NCBI RefSeq assembly: GCF_000013745.1
Contig: NC_007925.1
Span: 4,154,001-4,218,000, forward strand
DNA: 64,000 bases
Origin: Rhodopseudomonas_A palustris_F
GTDB taxonomy: Bacteria > Pseudomonadota > Alphaproteobacteria > Rhizobiales > Xanthobacteraceae
Reading direction: 5' to 3'
This document shows, one piece after another, positions 1 through 12,499 of this stretch (the stretch's first letter is position 1; each line of letters begins with the position of its first letter). A model generated the notes under the pieces. That model did no database searches and had not been told where the DNA came from. It was given only the letters and a program-made list of their open reading frames with translations. Made by a program: the position numbers and the translations under genes.

Positions 1-1
1 C

Positions 2-583
2 GGCGCCACCCTCGCCGGCATCAAGAGCGTGGAAAGCCACGTCCACGCGCTCGGCCAATGCCGCCGCATCATCCGCAAATTCGGCTTCAAGCCGATCGTC
101 GCCGGCGACACCGCGGGCTCGGCGCGGATCGTCGCCGAGCGCGGCGACTTGAGCTGTGCGGCGATCGCCTCGCCGCTGGCGGCGCAGATCTATGGGCTGG
201 ATGTTCTGGCCGAAAACGTCGAGGACGAAACCCACAACACCACCCGCTTCGTGATGCTGGCGCGCGAACCGCGCTGGGCCCAGCCTGGCTCCGCGCCCCT
301 GGTCACCACTTTTGTCTTTCGGGTGCGCAACCTGCCCGCGGCGCTGTACAAGGCGATGGGCGGCTTCGCCACCAACGGCGTCAACATGACCAAGCTCGAG
401 AGCTACATGGTCGACGGCAATTTCTTCGCCACGCAGTTCTACGCCGACGTCGACGGCCACCCCGAGGACCGCAACCTCGCCTTCGCGCTCGACGAGTTGA
501 AGTTCTTCTCGCGCGAATTCCGCATCGTCGGGGTCTATCCGGCGCACCCGTTCCGCGCGACCTTCAGCGAGACGCAGAGCTGA
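2..583 (+). CDS. pheA: Prephenate dehydratase, C-terminal part (5' end outside window)
   Basis: Prephenate dehydratase converts prephenate to phenylpyruvate in phenylalanine synthesis in the cytoplasm. The reading frame is open from the first bases of the window, so the N-terminal part is missing. The visible part holds the end of the catalytic domain, with ESHVHALGQC and the HNTTRF segment that carries the Thr-Arg-Phe motif of the family. A C-terminal ACT domain follows, with GALYKAMG-like and GVNMTKLES segments that normally bind phenylalanine for feedback inhibition. About 194 residues are visible out of roughly 280 usual for the stand-alone enzyme. No chorismate mutase domain can be judged from this fragment. 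Confidence 0.93.
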   Translation, partial: GATLAGIKSVESHVHALGQCRRIIRKFGFKPIVAGDTAGSARIVAERGDLSCAAIASPLAAQIYGLDVLAENVEDETHNTTRFVMLAREPRWAQPGSAPLVTTFVFRVRNLPAALYKAMGGFATNGVNMTKLESYMVDGNFFATQFYADVDGHPEDRNLAFALDELKFFSREFRIVGVYPAHPFRATFSETQS

Positions 584-636
584 AGCGAACCGCAGCTTCG
601 ACACCGCGACGTCGTTAGCCTCCCCACACAGACCGC

Positions 637-784
637 GTCATCCTGAGGCGCACGTCGGCGGCGCTCTTGCGCCGACGGCGTGCCTCGAAGGATGGCCGCA
701 GGCACGTTGCAGACCCACCGCCTCGGAGCCGCATCCTTCGAGACGCCCGGCTTCGCTGCGCTTCGCCGGGCTGCTCAGGATGAC
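637..784. repeat. Palindromic intergenic repeat (GTCATCCTGAG ends)
   Basis: The element begins with GTCATCCTGAGG and ends with the inverted copy CTCAGGATGAC. Internal inverted segments include TCGAAGGATGGCC and GCATCCTTCGAGA. The same ends occur at 1410-1535, so it is a dispersed family rather than a single hairpin. It is non-coding. Confidence 0.7.
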
Positions 785-1409
785 GAGGTGTGTGTAGCAG
801 CTCTGTTCCGATGCCGGCGAGGTCAGCCGCTCGCAAAAAAAATCCGCGGATAGCAATCCCCGCTTTTGCGCCGTCGCTTAGTATCACCTCGTCCTCGCTC
901 ACGAGGGGCGCTTCTCGAGGGCGCTCATGAGGCGGAGCAAGGATGCGGTGTCCTGCGCGCGCGGTTCGCACCCGCAAGCCCGGGACGCCCCGGGTCGCCG
1001 TCCGGGCCTACTACGGGGCTCTGCCACTTGCTGGTTGGCTGGACGCGGGACAGGTGAAGGCGGGGGAAAGCCCGCCGGATCGGCGGTGCGGAGTGCATCG
1101 CGCCTGTCCCCGGAAGCACGGTCCTGGGGTCGACAAATCCCGCGATGGAGCGCCGCAAGGCGTGCGCGGCCTTGCGCTGCTTGCGAGCAGCGCCGGGCAG
1201 CGCCACTCAATCACGGTTGCGCCTTGCGGCGCTCCGTCCCCCTCACCTGGCGAGGGGGAAACTAACAGCTCCCCTCGCGCAATGTCTTGCGCGAGAGCGA
1301 CGGCGCGTGGGCTGAGAGTTATCGGACGTGGCTGTTTGACAATTTGCATGGCGATGGATGGCGAGGCGCCAGACGCGTCGCCTGAAGCGCGTGACGCAAG
1401 CCGAGCGCC

Positions 1410-1535
1410 GTCATCCTGAGGTGCGAAGCCGCCGTGCGGCAAGCCCCGAAGGAATGACGGACAATTTGCTTGCGGCCCATCCTTCGAGGCACGCCGCCGG
1501 CGCGAGAGCGCCGCCAGCGTGCACCTCAGGATGAC
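1410..1535. repeat. Palindromic intergenic repeat (GTCATCCTGAG ends), second copy
   Basis: This copy has the same outer ends as the element at 637-784 (GTCATCCTGAGG and CCTCAGGATGAC), with internal CATCCTTCGAGGC. It lies 25 bases from the stop codon of the luciferase-like oxidoreductase and may form the 3' end of that transcript. Confidence 0.7.
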
Positions 1536-1559
1536 GTCGCAGGTCGTGAGAGGCCGGTC

Positions 1560-2579
1560 CTATGCCGCCGCGCGGTTGCCGAGCCCGAATGCTTCCGCCA
1601 GCAGACTGTACGAGCGCTTGCGCGCCTCGTGGTCGAAGGTCGCGGTGATCACCATGACTTCGTCGGCGTGGCTGGCCTCGATCATCGGCTGCAACGCGGC
1701 CATCACCGTCGCCGCACTGCCGACGAACAGCTTCTCGCGGTCGCGCGCGATCAGCGCCCGGTCGCGCTCGCTGTAAGGATAGGCCAGCGCCTCCTCGATG
1801 CTCGGCAGCGGCAGATACTGACCGCGACTGCGCAGCAGCCGGTTGAGATCCATCGACGAGGCCTGCCGCTCGGCCTCGGCGTCGGTCTCGGCGACCACCG
1901 CGGCGACGGCGAGAATGGCGTGCGGCGCGCGGCGCCAGCGCGACGGCTGGAACGCGCGGCGATAGCCGGTCAGCGCCGCGATCGCGTCATAGGAGGCGAA
2001 GTGATGCGCGAAAGCGAATCCCATGCCGACCTGCGCCGCCAGCTCCGAACTGTAGTCGCTGGAGCCGAGCAAAAAGATCGGCGGCAGCGGCGCATCATCG
2101 GGCATCGCGACGACGTTGTTGTAAGGGTGGCCGGGCGGAAACTCGCGGGTCTCCCACAGCGTCAATTCCTGCAGCCGCTCAAGGAAATCGTCGCCCTCGC
2201 GGACGTCGAGCCGGCGCCGCAGCGCGTGCGCGGTGGCCTGGTCGGTGCCGGGCGCGCGGCCGAGGCCGAGATCGATGCGGCCGGGAAACAGCGCCTCCAG
2301 CATCTTGAAGCGTTCGGCGATCACCAGCGGCGCATGGTTCGGCAGCATCACGCCGCCGGAACCGACCCGGATCTGGCTGGTCACCGCGGCGATCTGGCCG
2401 ATCATAATGTCGGGCGCCGGGCTCGCCACCGACGACAGGCTGTGATGCTCGGCCAGCCAATAGCGCGCGTAACCGAGCTTGTCGGCGTGCTTGGCCAGAT
2501 CGATGCTGTTGCGCAACGCCGCGGCGGGTTTGGTGCCGGTGGTCACCACCGACAGATCGAGAATGGAGAGAGGTGTCAT
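1560..2579 (-). CDS. LLM-class flavin-dependent oxidoreductase (luciferase-like monooxygenase)
   Basis: This 339-residue protein belongs to the bacterial-luciferase-like family of FMNH2- or F420-dependent oxidoreductases and is closest in style to E. coli YhbW. Family marks are the N-terminal LSILDLS strand, the YWLAEHHS segment, GSGGVMLPNH and LGLGRAPGTD. The last of these is typical of the TIM-barrel flavin site. The substrate cannot be told from sequence. The start is the ATG at 2579, and full family length is reached. It is transcribed alone, divergently from metF-metH. Confidence 0.85.
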   Translation of the reverse strand: MTPLSILDLSVVTTGTKPAAALRNSIDLAKHADKLGYARYWLAEHHSLSSVASPAPDIMIGQIAAVTSQIRVGSGGVMLPNHAPLVIAERFKMLEALFPGRIDLGLGRAPGTDQATAHALRRRLDVREGDDFLERLQELTLWETREFPPGHPYNNVVAMPDDAPLPPIFLLGSSDYSSELAAQVGMGFAFAHHFASYDAIAALTGYRRAFQPSRWRRAPHAILAVAAVVAETDAEAERQASSMDLNRLLRSRGQYLPLPSIEEALAYPYSERDRALIARDREKLFVGSAATVMAALQPMIEASHADEVMVITATFDHEARKRSYSLLAEAFGLGNRAAA

Positions 2580-3008
2580 GATGCCAAAGTAGTGCGCGCT
2601 GTGCTGCCGGCAACAGGCCAGCGCTGCAAATCAGCCCCGCAGCGCCGACAAGTCGATCGATCACCGACCGGCAGCTTTTGTGGGCCAAACGAACACAATT
2701 CGTCGCTTGACCAGATTGCCCACGGAGTCAGGCACGCCCCCTTGCACGCCATCTTATGGAAAAACCGACATTTATGCGTCATGAGTGGCCAAAAACTGCA
2801 TGAACTATTGGCCCACTTTTGCAAAACGACGGCATTATAGCGGATCATTTAGTCGCCTGTTGGGCAATTTCCCATTAGTGCACCGCCCGTCGTGGGCTGG
2901 TTCGCGGCGACGCTTCGTCCTAAATTGAGGAGATTACGCGATATCGGTGGTTTGCGGACGCTCAAGGTGAGCACCGCCGCCCGGCGCGGCACGATGGAGC
3001 CAGACGAC
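2580..3008. other. Intergenic region between divergent LLM oxidoreductase and metF
   Basis: No gene is seen here. The stretch around 2690-2870 is noticeably more AT-rich than its surroundings, which fits the promoter region of both divergent genes. I looked for SAM- or SAH-riboswitch landmarks before metF and could not recognise any. Confidence 0.4.
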
Positions 3009-3905
3009 ATGACCGAGGTGATGCCCGCGATGCCGACCCGCCCGGCGATTTCGTTCGAGTTCTTTCCGCCGAAGACCGAGGAGATGGAGCGCACGCTGTG
3101 GCAGGCGATCAGCCGGCTGGCGCCGCTCGCCCCCGATTTCGTCTCGGTGACCTATGGCGCCGGCGGCTCGACCCGGGAACGTACCCACGCCACCATCGCC
3201 CGTCTGCTCGCCGAAACCAGCCTCACCCCGGCGGCGCACCTCACCTGCGTCGACGCGCCGAAGGCCGACGTCGACGAGGTGGTGGCGCGCTATCACGAGG
3301 TCGGCGTCCGTCACATCGTGGCGCTGCGCGGCGATCCCTCGAGCGGGCACGGCGGCAGCTATGCGCCGCACCCGCAGGGCTATCAGCACTCCTACGACCT
3401 CGTTGCCGCGATCAAGCGCCGCTACGCCGACATCGAAGTGACGGTCTCGGCCTATCCGGAGAAGCACCCGGAAAGCCCCGGCTTCGACGCCGATCTCGAC
3501 ATGCTGCAGGCCAAGATTGACGCCGGCGCCACCCGCGCCATCACCCAATGCTTCTTCGACAACGCTCTGTATCTTCGCTATCTCGATCGGGTGCGGGCGC
3601 GGGGCATAACCATCCCGATCGTGCCCGGCATTCTGCCGGTGCAGAGTTTCAAGCAGGCCGCCAATTTCGCCGCGCGGACCGGCACCAGCATCCCGCCGTG
3701 GTTCGCAGAAAAGTTCGAAGGCCTCGACGACGATCCGGACACCCGGAAATTGGTGGCGGCGATGGTCGCCGCCGGCCAAGTGCAAAGGCTCGCCAAGCAC
3801 GGCGTCGACAGCTTCCATTTCTACACCATGAACCGCGCGGACCTGGTGTTCGCGATCAGCCACCTGCTCGGCTTTCGGCCGAACGGCGCACGGAAAGCAG
3901 CCTGA
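3009..3905 (+). CDS. metF: Methylenetetrahydrofolate reductase
   Basis: MetF is a cytoplasmic flavoprotein that reduces 5,10-methylene-THF to 5-methyl-THF, the methyl donor for MetH. The protein has the N-terminal ISFEFFPPKTE segment, VTYGAGGSTRERT, HLTCV, and the FAD/folate segment ALRGDP. The C-terminal part contains ITQCFFDN, PGILPV and GVDSFHFYTMNRA, all typical of the family. The start chosen is the ATG at 3009 with a GGAG about 10 bases upstream, giving 298 residues, which matches E. coli MetF. ATGs at 2994 and 3030 are alternatives. metH follows after 3 bases, so the two are surely co-transcribed. Confidence 0.95.
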   Translation: MTEVMPAMPTRPAISFEFFPPKTEEMERTLWQAISRLAPLAPDFVSVTYGAGGSTRERTHATIARLLAETSLTPAAHLTCVDAPKADVDEVVARYHEVGVRHIVALRGDPSSGHGGSYAPHPQGYQHSYDLVAAIKRRYADIEVTVSAYPEKHPESPGFDADLDMLQAKIDAGATRAITQCFFDNALYLRYLDRVRARGITIPIVPGILPVQSFKQAANFAARTGTSIPPWFAEKFEGLDDDPDTRKLVAAMVAAGQVQRLAKHGVDSFHFYTMNRADLVFAISHLLGFRPNGARKAA

Positions 3906-3908
3906 CCG

Positions 3909-7769
<3,861 letters not shown>

Positions 7770-7997
7770 GCTGGGCGCTCGATCGGTGCGGCAATTCGAG
7801 CGCCGCGCCGATCAGGCGATTGTTGCGCGAGCGCGGCGATAGGCTGCGAAATTAGGCTTGCAGCGCGTCGGCGTCGCTGGGGATCGCAAACCGCAGCGTC
7901 AGCGAACACCGGCCCGGCAGATGCAACGCGTGGCGATCGCCATCGAGGTGATCACGGCCAAACGCACTGATCGGGCTCTCCCTGCGCGGCGCCACGC

Positions 7998-8177
7998 TCA
8001 CGGCCGCCAGAACGGCTTTCCGATTTCGTAGGACGCCTCACTCCACGACAGCCCGACATCGTGCAACTCGCGTTCGGTCAAGCGCGCCAATTCGCGGCGC
8101 TGCCGCTGCCGCGCGTGCCAGGTGAGCAGCACCGCGCCGAGCTGTGCGAAGACGCTGGTCTCATGATGATTTGTCAT
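7998..8177 (-). CDS. Small DUF1127 protein
   Basis: This 59-residue protein carries the Arg-rich DUF1127 pattern WHARQRQRRELARLTERELHDVGLS in its middle (seen in two short overlapping parts: RQRRELARL and ERELHDVGLS). Proteins of this family are small, basic and often stress- or RNA-related; no reaction is known here. The start chosen is the ATG at 8177, with an upstream in-frame start at 8201 possible. It is transcribed divergently from the neighbouring LysR gene, an arrangement often seen for DUF1127 and GcvA-like regulators, so the LysR protein may control it. Confidence 0.75.
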   Translation of the reverse strand: MTNHHETSVFAQLGAVLLTWHARQRQRRELARLTERELHDVGLSWSEASYEIGKPFWRP

Positions 8178-8314
8178 CGACCGATCGGGGCATATGGACA
8201 TTGCCGCCTCCTGAAATTAGCTTCGAAGCCAATATCGAGCCGCAGCAGGATTCCGACAAACGACACTTTGTCCCTTTTGACATGAGATAACCTCATGAAA
8301 GCGCCAGCCCCGCG

Positions 8315-9259
8315 ATGACCGCTCGCCTGCCCTCGCTGAACGGCTTACGCGCCTTCGAGGCGGCGGCGCGGCATCTCAGTTTCACCAGCGCCGCGGCGGA
8401 GTTGAACGTCACGCAGACCGCGATCAGTCACCAGATCCGGCGGCTGGAGGAGGAACTCGGAATCCAGCTGTTCGTCCGGCAGAACCGCACGCTGGCGCTG
8501 ACGCCGCAGGCGCGCGACTATCTGCCCGGGGTGCGCGCCGCGTTCAACGATCTGCGGCTCGCCACCGACCGCCTGCTCCGCAAGGACGCCGCCTGCGTGC
8601 TCACCATCAGCACGCTGGCGTCGCTGGCGGCGAAATGGCTGCTGCCGCGGCTGTCGGCGTTTCAGGAGGCGCATCCGGCCATCGACGTCCGCATCACCAC
8701 CTCGACCGCGCTGGTCGACTTCCGGAAGGGCGATGTCGATGCCGCGATCCGCTACGGCCGCGGCCAATGGCCCGGCCTGCGCGCCGACTGGTTGATGGCG
8801 GATCAATTATTCCCGGTGTGCAGCCCGGCGCTGCTGCAAGGCAAGAAGCCGCTGCGGTCGCCGCAGGACCTCGCCGAACACAGCTTGCTTTATTCCAGCG
8901 GCGGCTATGACGACGACTGGCGGCTGTGGCTGACCGCGGCGGGGCTGCCGGCCGACATCTCGAAACAGCCCGGACTGTCGTTCGATCTGATCTTCATGAC
9001 CGTGCAGGCCGCGATCGACGGACTCGGCGTCGCGATCGGCCGCACCTCGTATGTCGAGGCCGACATTGCCAAGGGGCGCCTGGTGGTGCCGTTTCAGATC
9101 AAGCTGCCGGACGAATGGGGATTCTATCTGGTGTCGCCGGAGGCGCGCGCCGAGACGCCGAAACTGTCGGCGTTTCGGCAATGGCTGTTGGCTTCGATCC
9201 CGAGCCAGCCGCCGACATCCAAGGCGGATGGCGATCCGGTGAGCCGGCGCGACCCATAG
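8315..9259 (+). CDS. LysR-family transcriptional regulator, GcvA-like
   Basis: This 314-residue DNA-binding protein has an N-terminal winged helix-turn-helix (about residues 5-65). It includes LNGLRAFEAAARHLSFTSAA, written here as the start of the domain, and the recognition segment VTQTAISHQIRRLEEELG. A periplasmic-binding-protein-like effector domain follows (about 95-300). The LPSLNGLRAFEAAARH opening is typical of the GcvA subgroup. The effector cannot be deduced. It is divergent from the DUF1127 gene, its likely target. Confidence 0.88.
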   Translation: MTARLPSLNGLRAFEAAARHLSFTSAAAELNVTQTAISHQIRRLEEELGIQLFVRQNRTLALTPQARDYLPGVRAAFNDLRLATDRLLRKDAACVLTISTLASLAAKWLLPRLSAFQEAHPAIDVRITTSTALVDFRKGDVDAAIRYGRGQWPGLRADWLMADQLFPVCSPALLQGKKPLRSPQDLAEHSLLYSSGGYDDDWRLWLTAAGLPADISKQPGLSFDLIFMTVQAAIDGLGVAIGRTSYVEADIAKGRLVVPFQIKLPDEWGFYLVSPEARAETPKLSAFRQWLLASIPSQPPTSKADGDPVSRRDP

Positions 9260-9307
9260 CAACGGCGGCAGCGCGTGCTGCCGCCTTGCTTCGCTGATAG
9301 TGTCGGA

Positions 9308-9907
9308 TCAAACCTTGGAGAACAGCTCGTCGACATAGTCCCAGTTGATCAGGTGATCGACGAAGGCCTTGAGATAATCCGGGCGCTTGTTGCGGTAGTC
9401 GATGTAGTAGGAATGCTCCCAGACGTCGACGCCGAGCAGCGGCGTGGCGCCGTGCACCAGCGGATTCTCGCCGTTCGGGGTCTTGGTGATTTCCAGCTTG
9501 CCGTCCTTGCTGACCGACAGCCAGGCCCAACCGGAGCCGAACTGACCGACGCCGGCGGCGGCGAAATCGGTCTTGAATTTTTCCAAGCCGCCGAGATCCT
9601 CGGTGATCTTCTTCTCCAACCGGCCGGGCAATTTGTCGCCGCCGCCGTTCGGCTTCATCCACTTCCAGAATTCGATGTGGTTGTAGTGCTGGGCGGCGTT
9701 GTTGAACAGCGGCGCATTCTTCCCGAACGAGCCTTTGACGACTTCCTCGAGCGATTTGCCTTCGAATTCGGTGCCCTTCAGCAGGTTATTTCCATTGGTG
9801 ACATAGGCTTGGTGATGCTTGTCGTGGTGGTACTCAAGGGTTTCTTTCGACATATACGGCGCGAGCGCGTCATAGGCGTAAGGCAGGTCGGGCAGCGTGA
9901 AGGTCAT
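9308..9907 (-). CDS. sodB: Superoxide dismutase (Fe/Mn family, Fe-type)
   Basis: The enzyme dismutates superoxide to H2O2 and O2 in the cytoplasm. The 199-residue length is normal. Metal-ligand segments are all present: EYHHDKHHQAYV (first His), NNAAQHYNHIEFW (second His), and DVWEHSYY (Asp and third His). FGSGWAWL is the usual core segment. The start ATG at 9907 fits the family N-terminus FTLPDLPYAYDAL. An inverted repeat lies 40-60 bases upstream (9947-9967). Confidence 0.95.
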   Translation of the reverse strand: MTFTLPDLPYAYDALAPYMSKETLEYHHDKHHQAYVTNGNNLLKGTEFEGKSLEEVVKGSFGKNAPLFNNAAQHYNHIEFWKWMKPNGGGDKLPGRLEKKITEDLGGLEKFKTDFAAAGVGQFGSGWAWLSVSKDGKLEITKTPNGENPLVHGATPLLGVDVWEHSYYIDYRNKRPDYLKAFVDHLINWDYVDELFSKV

Positions 9908-9946
9908 GGGTCCATTCCACAGTGATGGGAGTCGACGGCTTAACTG

Positions 9947-9967
9947 GAACCATTATAAAAGGTTCCG
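9947..9967 (-). promoter_or_regulatory. Inverted repeat upstream of sodB
   Basis: GGAACC and GGTTCC arms are separated by a 9-base AT-rich spacer. The element lies in the short region upstream of the sodB start codon at 9907. It could be an operator. It does not clearly match an Irr, Fur or SoxR box, so no regulator is named. Confidence 0.35.
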
Positions 9968-10062
9968 CTGCAAATCATATGCATTTGTATGCGGAGATTC
10001 AAAACTGCCGAGAATTTGTCTGCGCCTCCACCACGATACCATCAACATACGCCAACCATCGC

Positions 10063-11304
10063 TCACGCCGCATTGGCCACCGCACCGCCCAGCGCATCGC
10101 GACGCTGCGGTGGACGTACGTTCATCAACATCTGAAAAGCGCCGGCGATCAATCCGATCAGCACCGCGGCTTGCCAGGCAGCGTCATAGCTGCCGAGCCG
10201 GTCGTAGATCATCCCGCCGCCCCAGGCGCCGAGGAACGAGCCGGCCTGATGGCTGAGGAAGGCGATGCCGGCCAGCGTCGCCATGAAGCGCAGCCCGAAC
10301 AGTTGCGCCACCAACCCGTTGACCAGCGGCACCACGCCGAGCCACAGCGATCCCATCACCGCGGCGAACACCATGGTGGAGGCGGCCGACGCCGGAAAAT
10401 AGAAATAGGCGGCGAGCGCCACCGAGCGGATGATGTAGATCGCGCCGAGCAGCAGCTGTTTCGGATAGCGGCCGCCGAGCCAGCCGCAGGCATAGGAGCC
10501 GATCACGTTGAACAGCCCGATGATGGCGAGCGCAGTGGCGCCGAGCGACGGATCGAGCCCGCAAATATCCAGATAGTTCGGCAGATGCGTGGTAATGAAC
10601 ACCAATTGCAACCCGCAGACGAAGAACGCCAGCGACATCACCACGAAACCGGAATGCCCGAGCGCGGATTGCATCACGGAGCCGAGCGATTGCTCGCTGT
10701 CGTCGGCCTTGTCGATCTCGATTTTGTCGGAGCGTCCGGCGAACAATGCCGATGGCAGCATCACCGCGGCGAGACCGAGAAAGCCGATCAGCGCCATCTT
10801 CCAGCCCGAGGTCGAGATCAGCGTCTGCGCCAATGGCGAGGCGATCACCAGCCCGAGCGATCCGACCGCCGACACCGCGCCCATCGCGACGCTGCGCTTG
10901 GCCGCCGACACCGTGCGCGAGGTCACCGTCATGGTCAGGCTCGACGCGGTGCAGGACAGCGCCAGCCCGACGCAGAACCCGGCGCCCAGCGTGAACACCA
11001 ACGCCGAGGTCGCGACCATCATCAACACCAGACCCGCGGCATAGATCAGCACGCCGCCGAGCATCACATAGCGGGTGCCGTAGCGATCGGCGAACATGCC
11101 GACGAAGGGTTGGGTGACGCCCCAGACCACGTTCTGCAGCGCGGTGGCGAGCGAGAAATCCGCCGAGGTGATGCCGATGTCGCGAATGACCGAGGGTTGA
11201 AACAGCCCGAAGCTTTGCCGCATCCCCATCGCCAGGCTCAGCAGGATCGCGGCGCCCGCCAGGATCGACCAGCGCTGCCATGCGCCGAGTTGGGCTGCCC
11301 TCAT
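10063..11304 (-). CDS. Major facilitator superfamily transporter
   Basis: This 413-residue membrane protein has about twelve hydrophobic segments. It carries the MFS loop 2-3 pattern in FADRYGTRYVMLGG and a second half starting near residue 210. The N-terminal region with MGMRQSFGLFQP resembles the oxalate/monocarboxylate-like MFS subgroup. The substrate cannot be assigned. The gene stands alone between sodB and a gene-free stretch. Confidence 0.85.
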   Translation of the reverse strand: MRAAQLGAWQRWSILAGAAILLSLAMGMRQSFGLFQPSVIRDIGITSADFSLATALQNVVWGVTQPFVGMFADRYGTRYVMLGGVLIYAAGLVLMMVATSALVFTLGAGFCVGLALSCTASSLTMTVTSRTVSAAKRSVAMGAVSAVGSLGLVIASPLAQTLISTSGWKMALIGFLGLAAVMLPSALFAGRSDKIEIDKADDSEQSLGSVMQSALGHSGFVVMSLAFFVCGLQLVFITTHLPNYLDICGLDPSLGATALAIIGLFNVIGSYACGWLGGRYPKQLLLGAIYIIRSVALAAYFYFPASAASTMVFAAVMGSLWLGVVPLVNGLVAQLFGLRFMATLAGIAFLSHQAGSFLGAWGGGMIYDRLGSYDAAWQAAVLIGLIAGAFQMLMNVRPPQRRDALGGAVANAA

Positions 11305-11750
11305 GTCATTTCCTCTGACTAGATATTTTTCCTACTTTGACATCGGTTTGCAGGATTGACCATCCACCGCGCGGGATTGGGTGGATGCGCCCGGCGCATG
11401 GTCGGCGCGGCGTGCCGGCAATATCGACCAGGCCCCATGATATGTCATCTGTCATTTTATTGAGGCCGCCTGCCGCAGTCTTTGAGTGGAGCCGCCGCCG
11501 CGGTGCGATTCACCCGCTGGGCCATTGAGCCGGTTGCAAAACCGCCGAACAACGTCGCGGGATTGCACGCGCCGCAGGCCGTCAGCGTAAGTTGATCGAA
11601 GACCCAATCATCGCCATTTGCGCGACTCCGGTTTTTTGATATCCCACACGCCCTCCCCTTCGCGGCTGCGAACAGGGGGCCGTGGCGCGATGGTCGCGCA
11701 TCCTTTTTATGGCCAGCGCGGGCTAGCCGAACATTGCTTTGGAGGTATTC
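11305..11750. other. Intergenic region without recognisable gene
   Basis: About 450 bases between the divergent MFS and DUF2147 genes. The frames present have no recognisable product. The segment near 11310-11350 is AT-rich and probably carries the MFS promoter. A GGAGG ribosome binding site at 11741 belongs to the next gene. Confidence 0.4.
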
Positions 11751-12194
11751 ATGATGGGTCGATTTGGTTTCGTCGCGGTTTTGTTGAGCGCGCTGGCCGC
11801 CGCACCGAACGCCCACGCCCAGACTCCCGCCGCGGCCATTGGGGTTTGGCTGACCCAGGCCGGCGACGCCAAGGTGAAGGTTGCCAAATGCGGCGCGGCG
11901 TTGTGCGGCACCGTGGTTTGGCTCAAGGAGCCGGTCGATCGGGCCACCGGCAAGCCCGCGATCGACGACAAGAATCCGGATCCGGCGCGCGCCACCCGCC
12001 CGGTGATCGGGCTGCAGATCTTCGGCGACATGCGGCCGGTGGCGCCGGGCAAATGGTCGGGCCACATCTACAATGCCGACGACGGCAAGACCTATGAGAG
12101 CAGCATCTCGGCGATCGACGCCGGCACGCTCAAGGTCGAAGGCTGCGTCGGCGCGCTGTGCGGCGGCGAGGCCTGGACCCGCGCCGGCAAATAA
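11751..12194 (+). CDS. Secreted DUF2147 protein
   Basis: This 147-residue protein has an N-terminal signal peptide (hydrophobic GFVAVLLSALAAAP, cleavage likely after AHA near residue 23). A DUF2147 domain follows with IGVWLT, CGAALCGTVVWLKEP and IYNADDGKTYES. The domain forms a lipocalin-like beta-barrel in related proteins, and its role is unknown. Four Cys in two CxxxLCG segments may pair in the periplasm. The start is the ATG at 11751, 5 bases after GGAGG; ATG 11754 is equally possible. Confidence 0.85.
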   Translation: MMGRFGFVAVLLSALAAAPNAHAQTPAAAIGVWLTQAGDAKVKVAKCGAALCGTVVWLKEPVDRATGKPAIDDKNPDPARATRPVIGLQIFGDMRPVAPGKWSGHIYNADDGKTYESSISAIDAGTLKVEGCVGALCGGEAWTRAGK

Positions 12195-12224
12195 CCGACG
12201 CCCCAGCGCGACGGCGTCGCGCGC

Positions 12225-12356
12225 TCAGCCTTTGGCGCACAGCCCAAACGCCGCCGTCAAACTGCCGCGGACGCAGCGCGTCATGGTGATATCGGCATAC
12301 AGGCCATAGGCGAATACGGCGAGCGCCAGCAGCAACATCGCACCGAGCGACTTCAA
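12225..12356 (-). CDS. Possible small membrane protein (43 aa)
   Basis: A short frame starts at a TTG (12356), preceded at a good distance by AGGAAGGA. It encodes one hydrophobic segment (AMLLLALAVFAYGLYADI) followed by a short Cys-containing tail. It resembles small hypothetical inner-membrane proteins, but the assignment rests only on the ribosome binding site and the hydrophobic profile. It may equally be chance. Confidence 0.4.
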   Translation of the reverse strand: MKSLGAMLLLALAVFAYGLYADITMTRCVRGSLTAAFGLCAKG

Positions 12357-12371
12357 CGGCTTGTCCTTCCT

Positions 12372-12477
12372 AGAGCATGATCCCGAAAACTGGCTCCCGG
12401 TTTTCGGATAAGATCATGCTGAAATCAAAAAGCTAGAGCAGGATTAGGATTTCCGAGAAACGTCATCCTGCTCTAGC
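12372..12477. repeat. Rhizobiales palindromic element (AGAGCATGATC type)
   Basis: The element has nested inverted repeats: AGCATGATCCGAAAAC-like and GTTTTCGG...GATCATGCT arms, then AGAGCAGGAT and ATCCTGCTCT arms. It is non-coding and of the type dispersed in Bradyrhizobium and relatives. It lies between the small frame and the glycosyltransferase gene. Confidence 0.75.
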
Positions 12478-12499
12478 GGATCGACAGCGTCCCATTAGA

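Larger units (their letters stand above)
584..1559. other. Gene-free stretch with intergenic repeats
   Basis: No convincing gene is seen on either strand in this 976-base stretch. The open frames are short, mutually overlapping and rich in Arg, Pro and Ala, as chance frames in GC-rich DNA are. The stretch is framed by two palindromic repeat elements (637-784 and 1410-1535). A short inverted CCCCCTC/GAGGGGG element lies near 1239-1259. Confidence 0.6.

Noticed and set aside
1470..2840. 456-residue frame on the plus strand
   Set aside because: It is antisense to the luciferase-like oxidoreductase, Arg/His/Gln-rich, and has no recognisable domain; it is a GC-rich shadow frame.
2849..3008. Possible SAM- or SAH-responsive riboswitch before metF
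   Set aside because: I could not identify the conserved core of any known SAM or SAH element; only general GC-rich hairpins are possible here.
9922..11322. 466-residue frame on the plus strand
   Set aside because: It is antisense to the MFS transporter; dominated by His, Gln and Arg and without a ribosome binding site.
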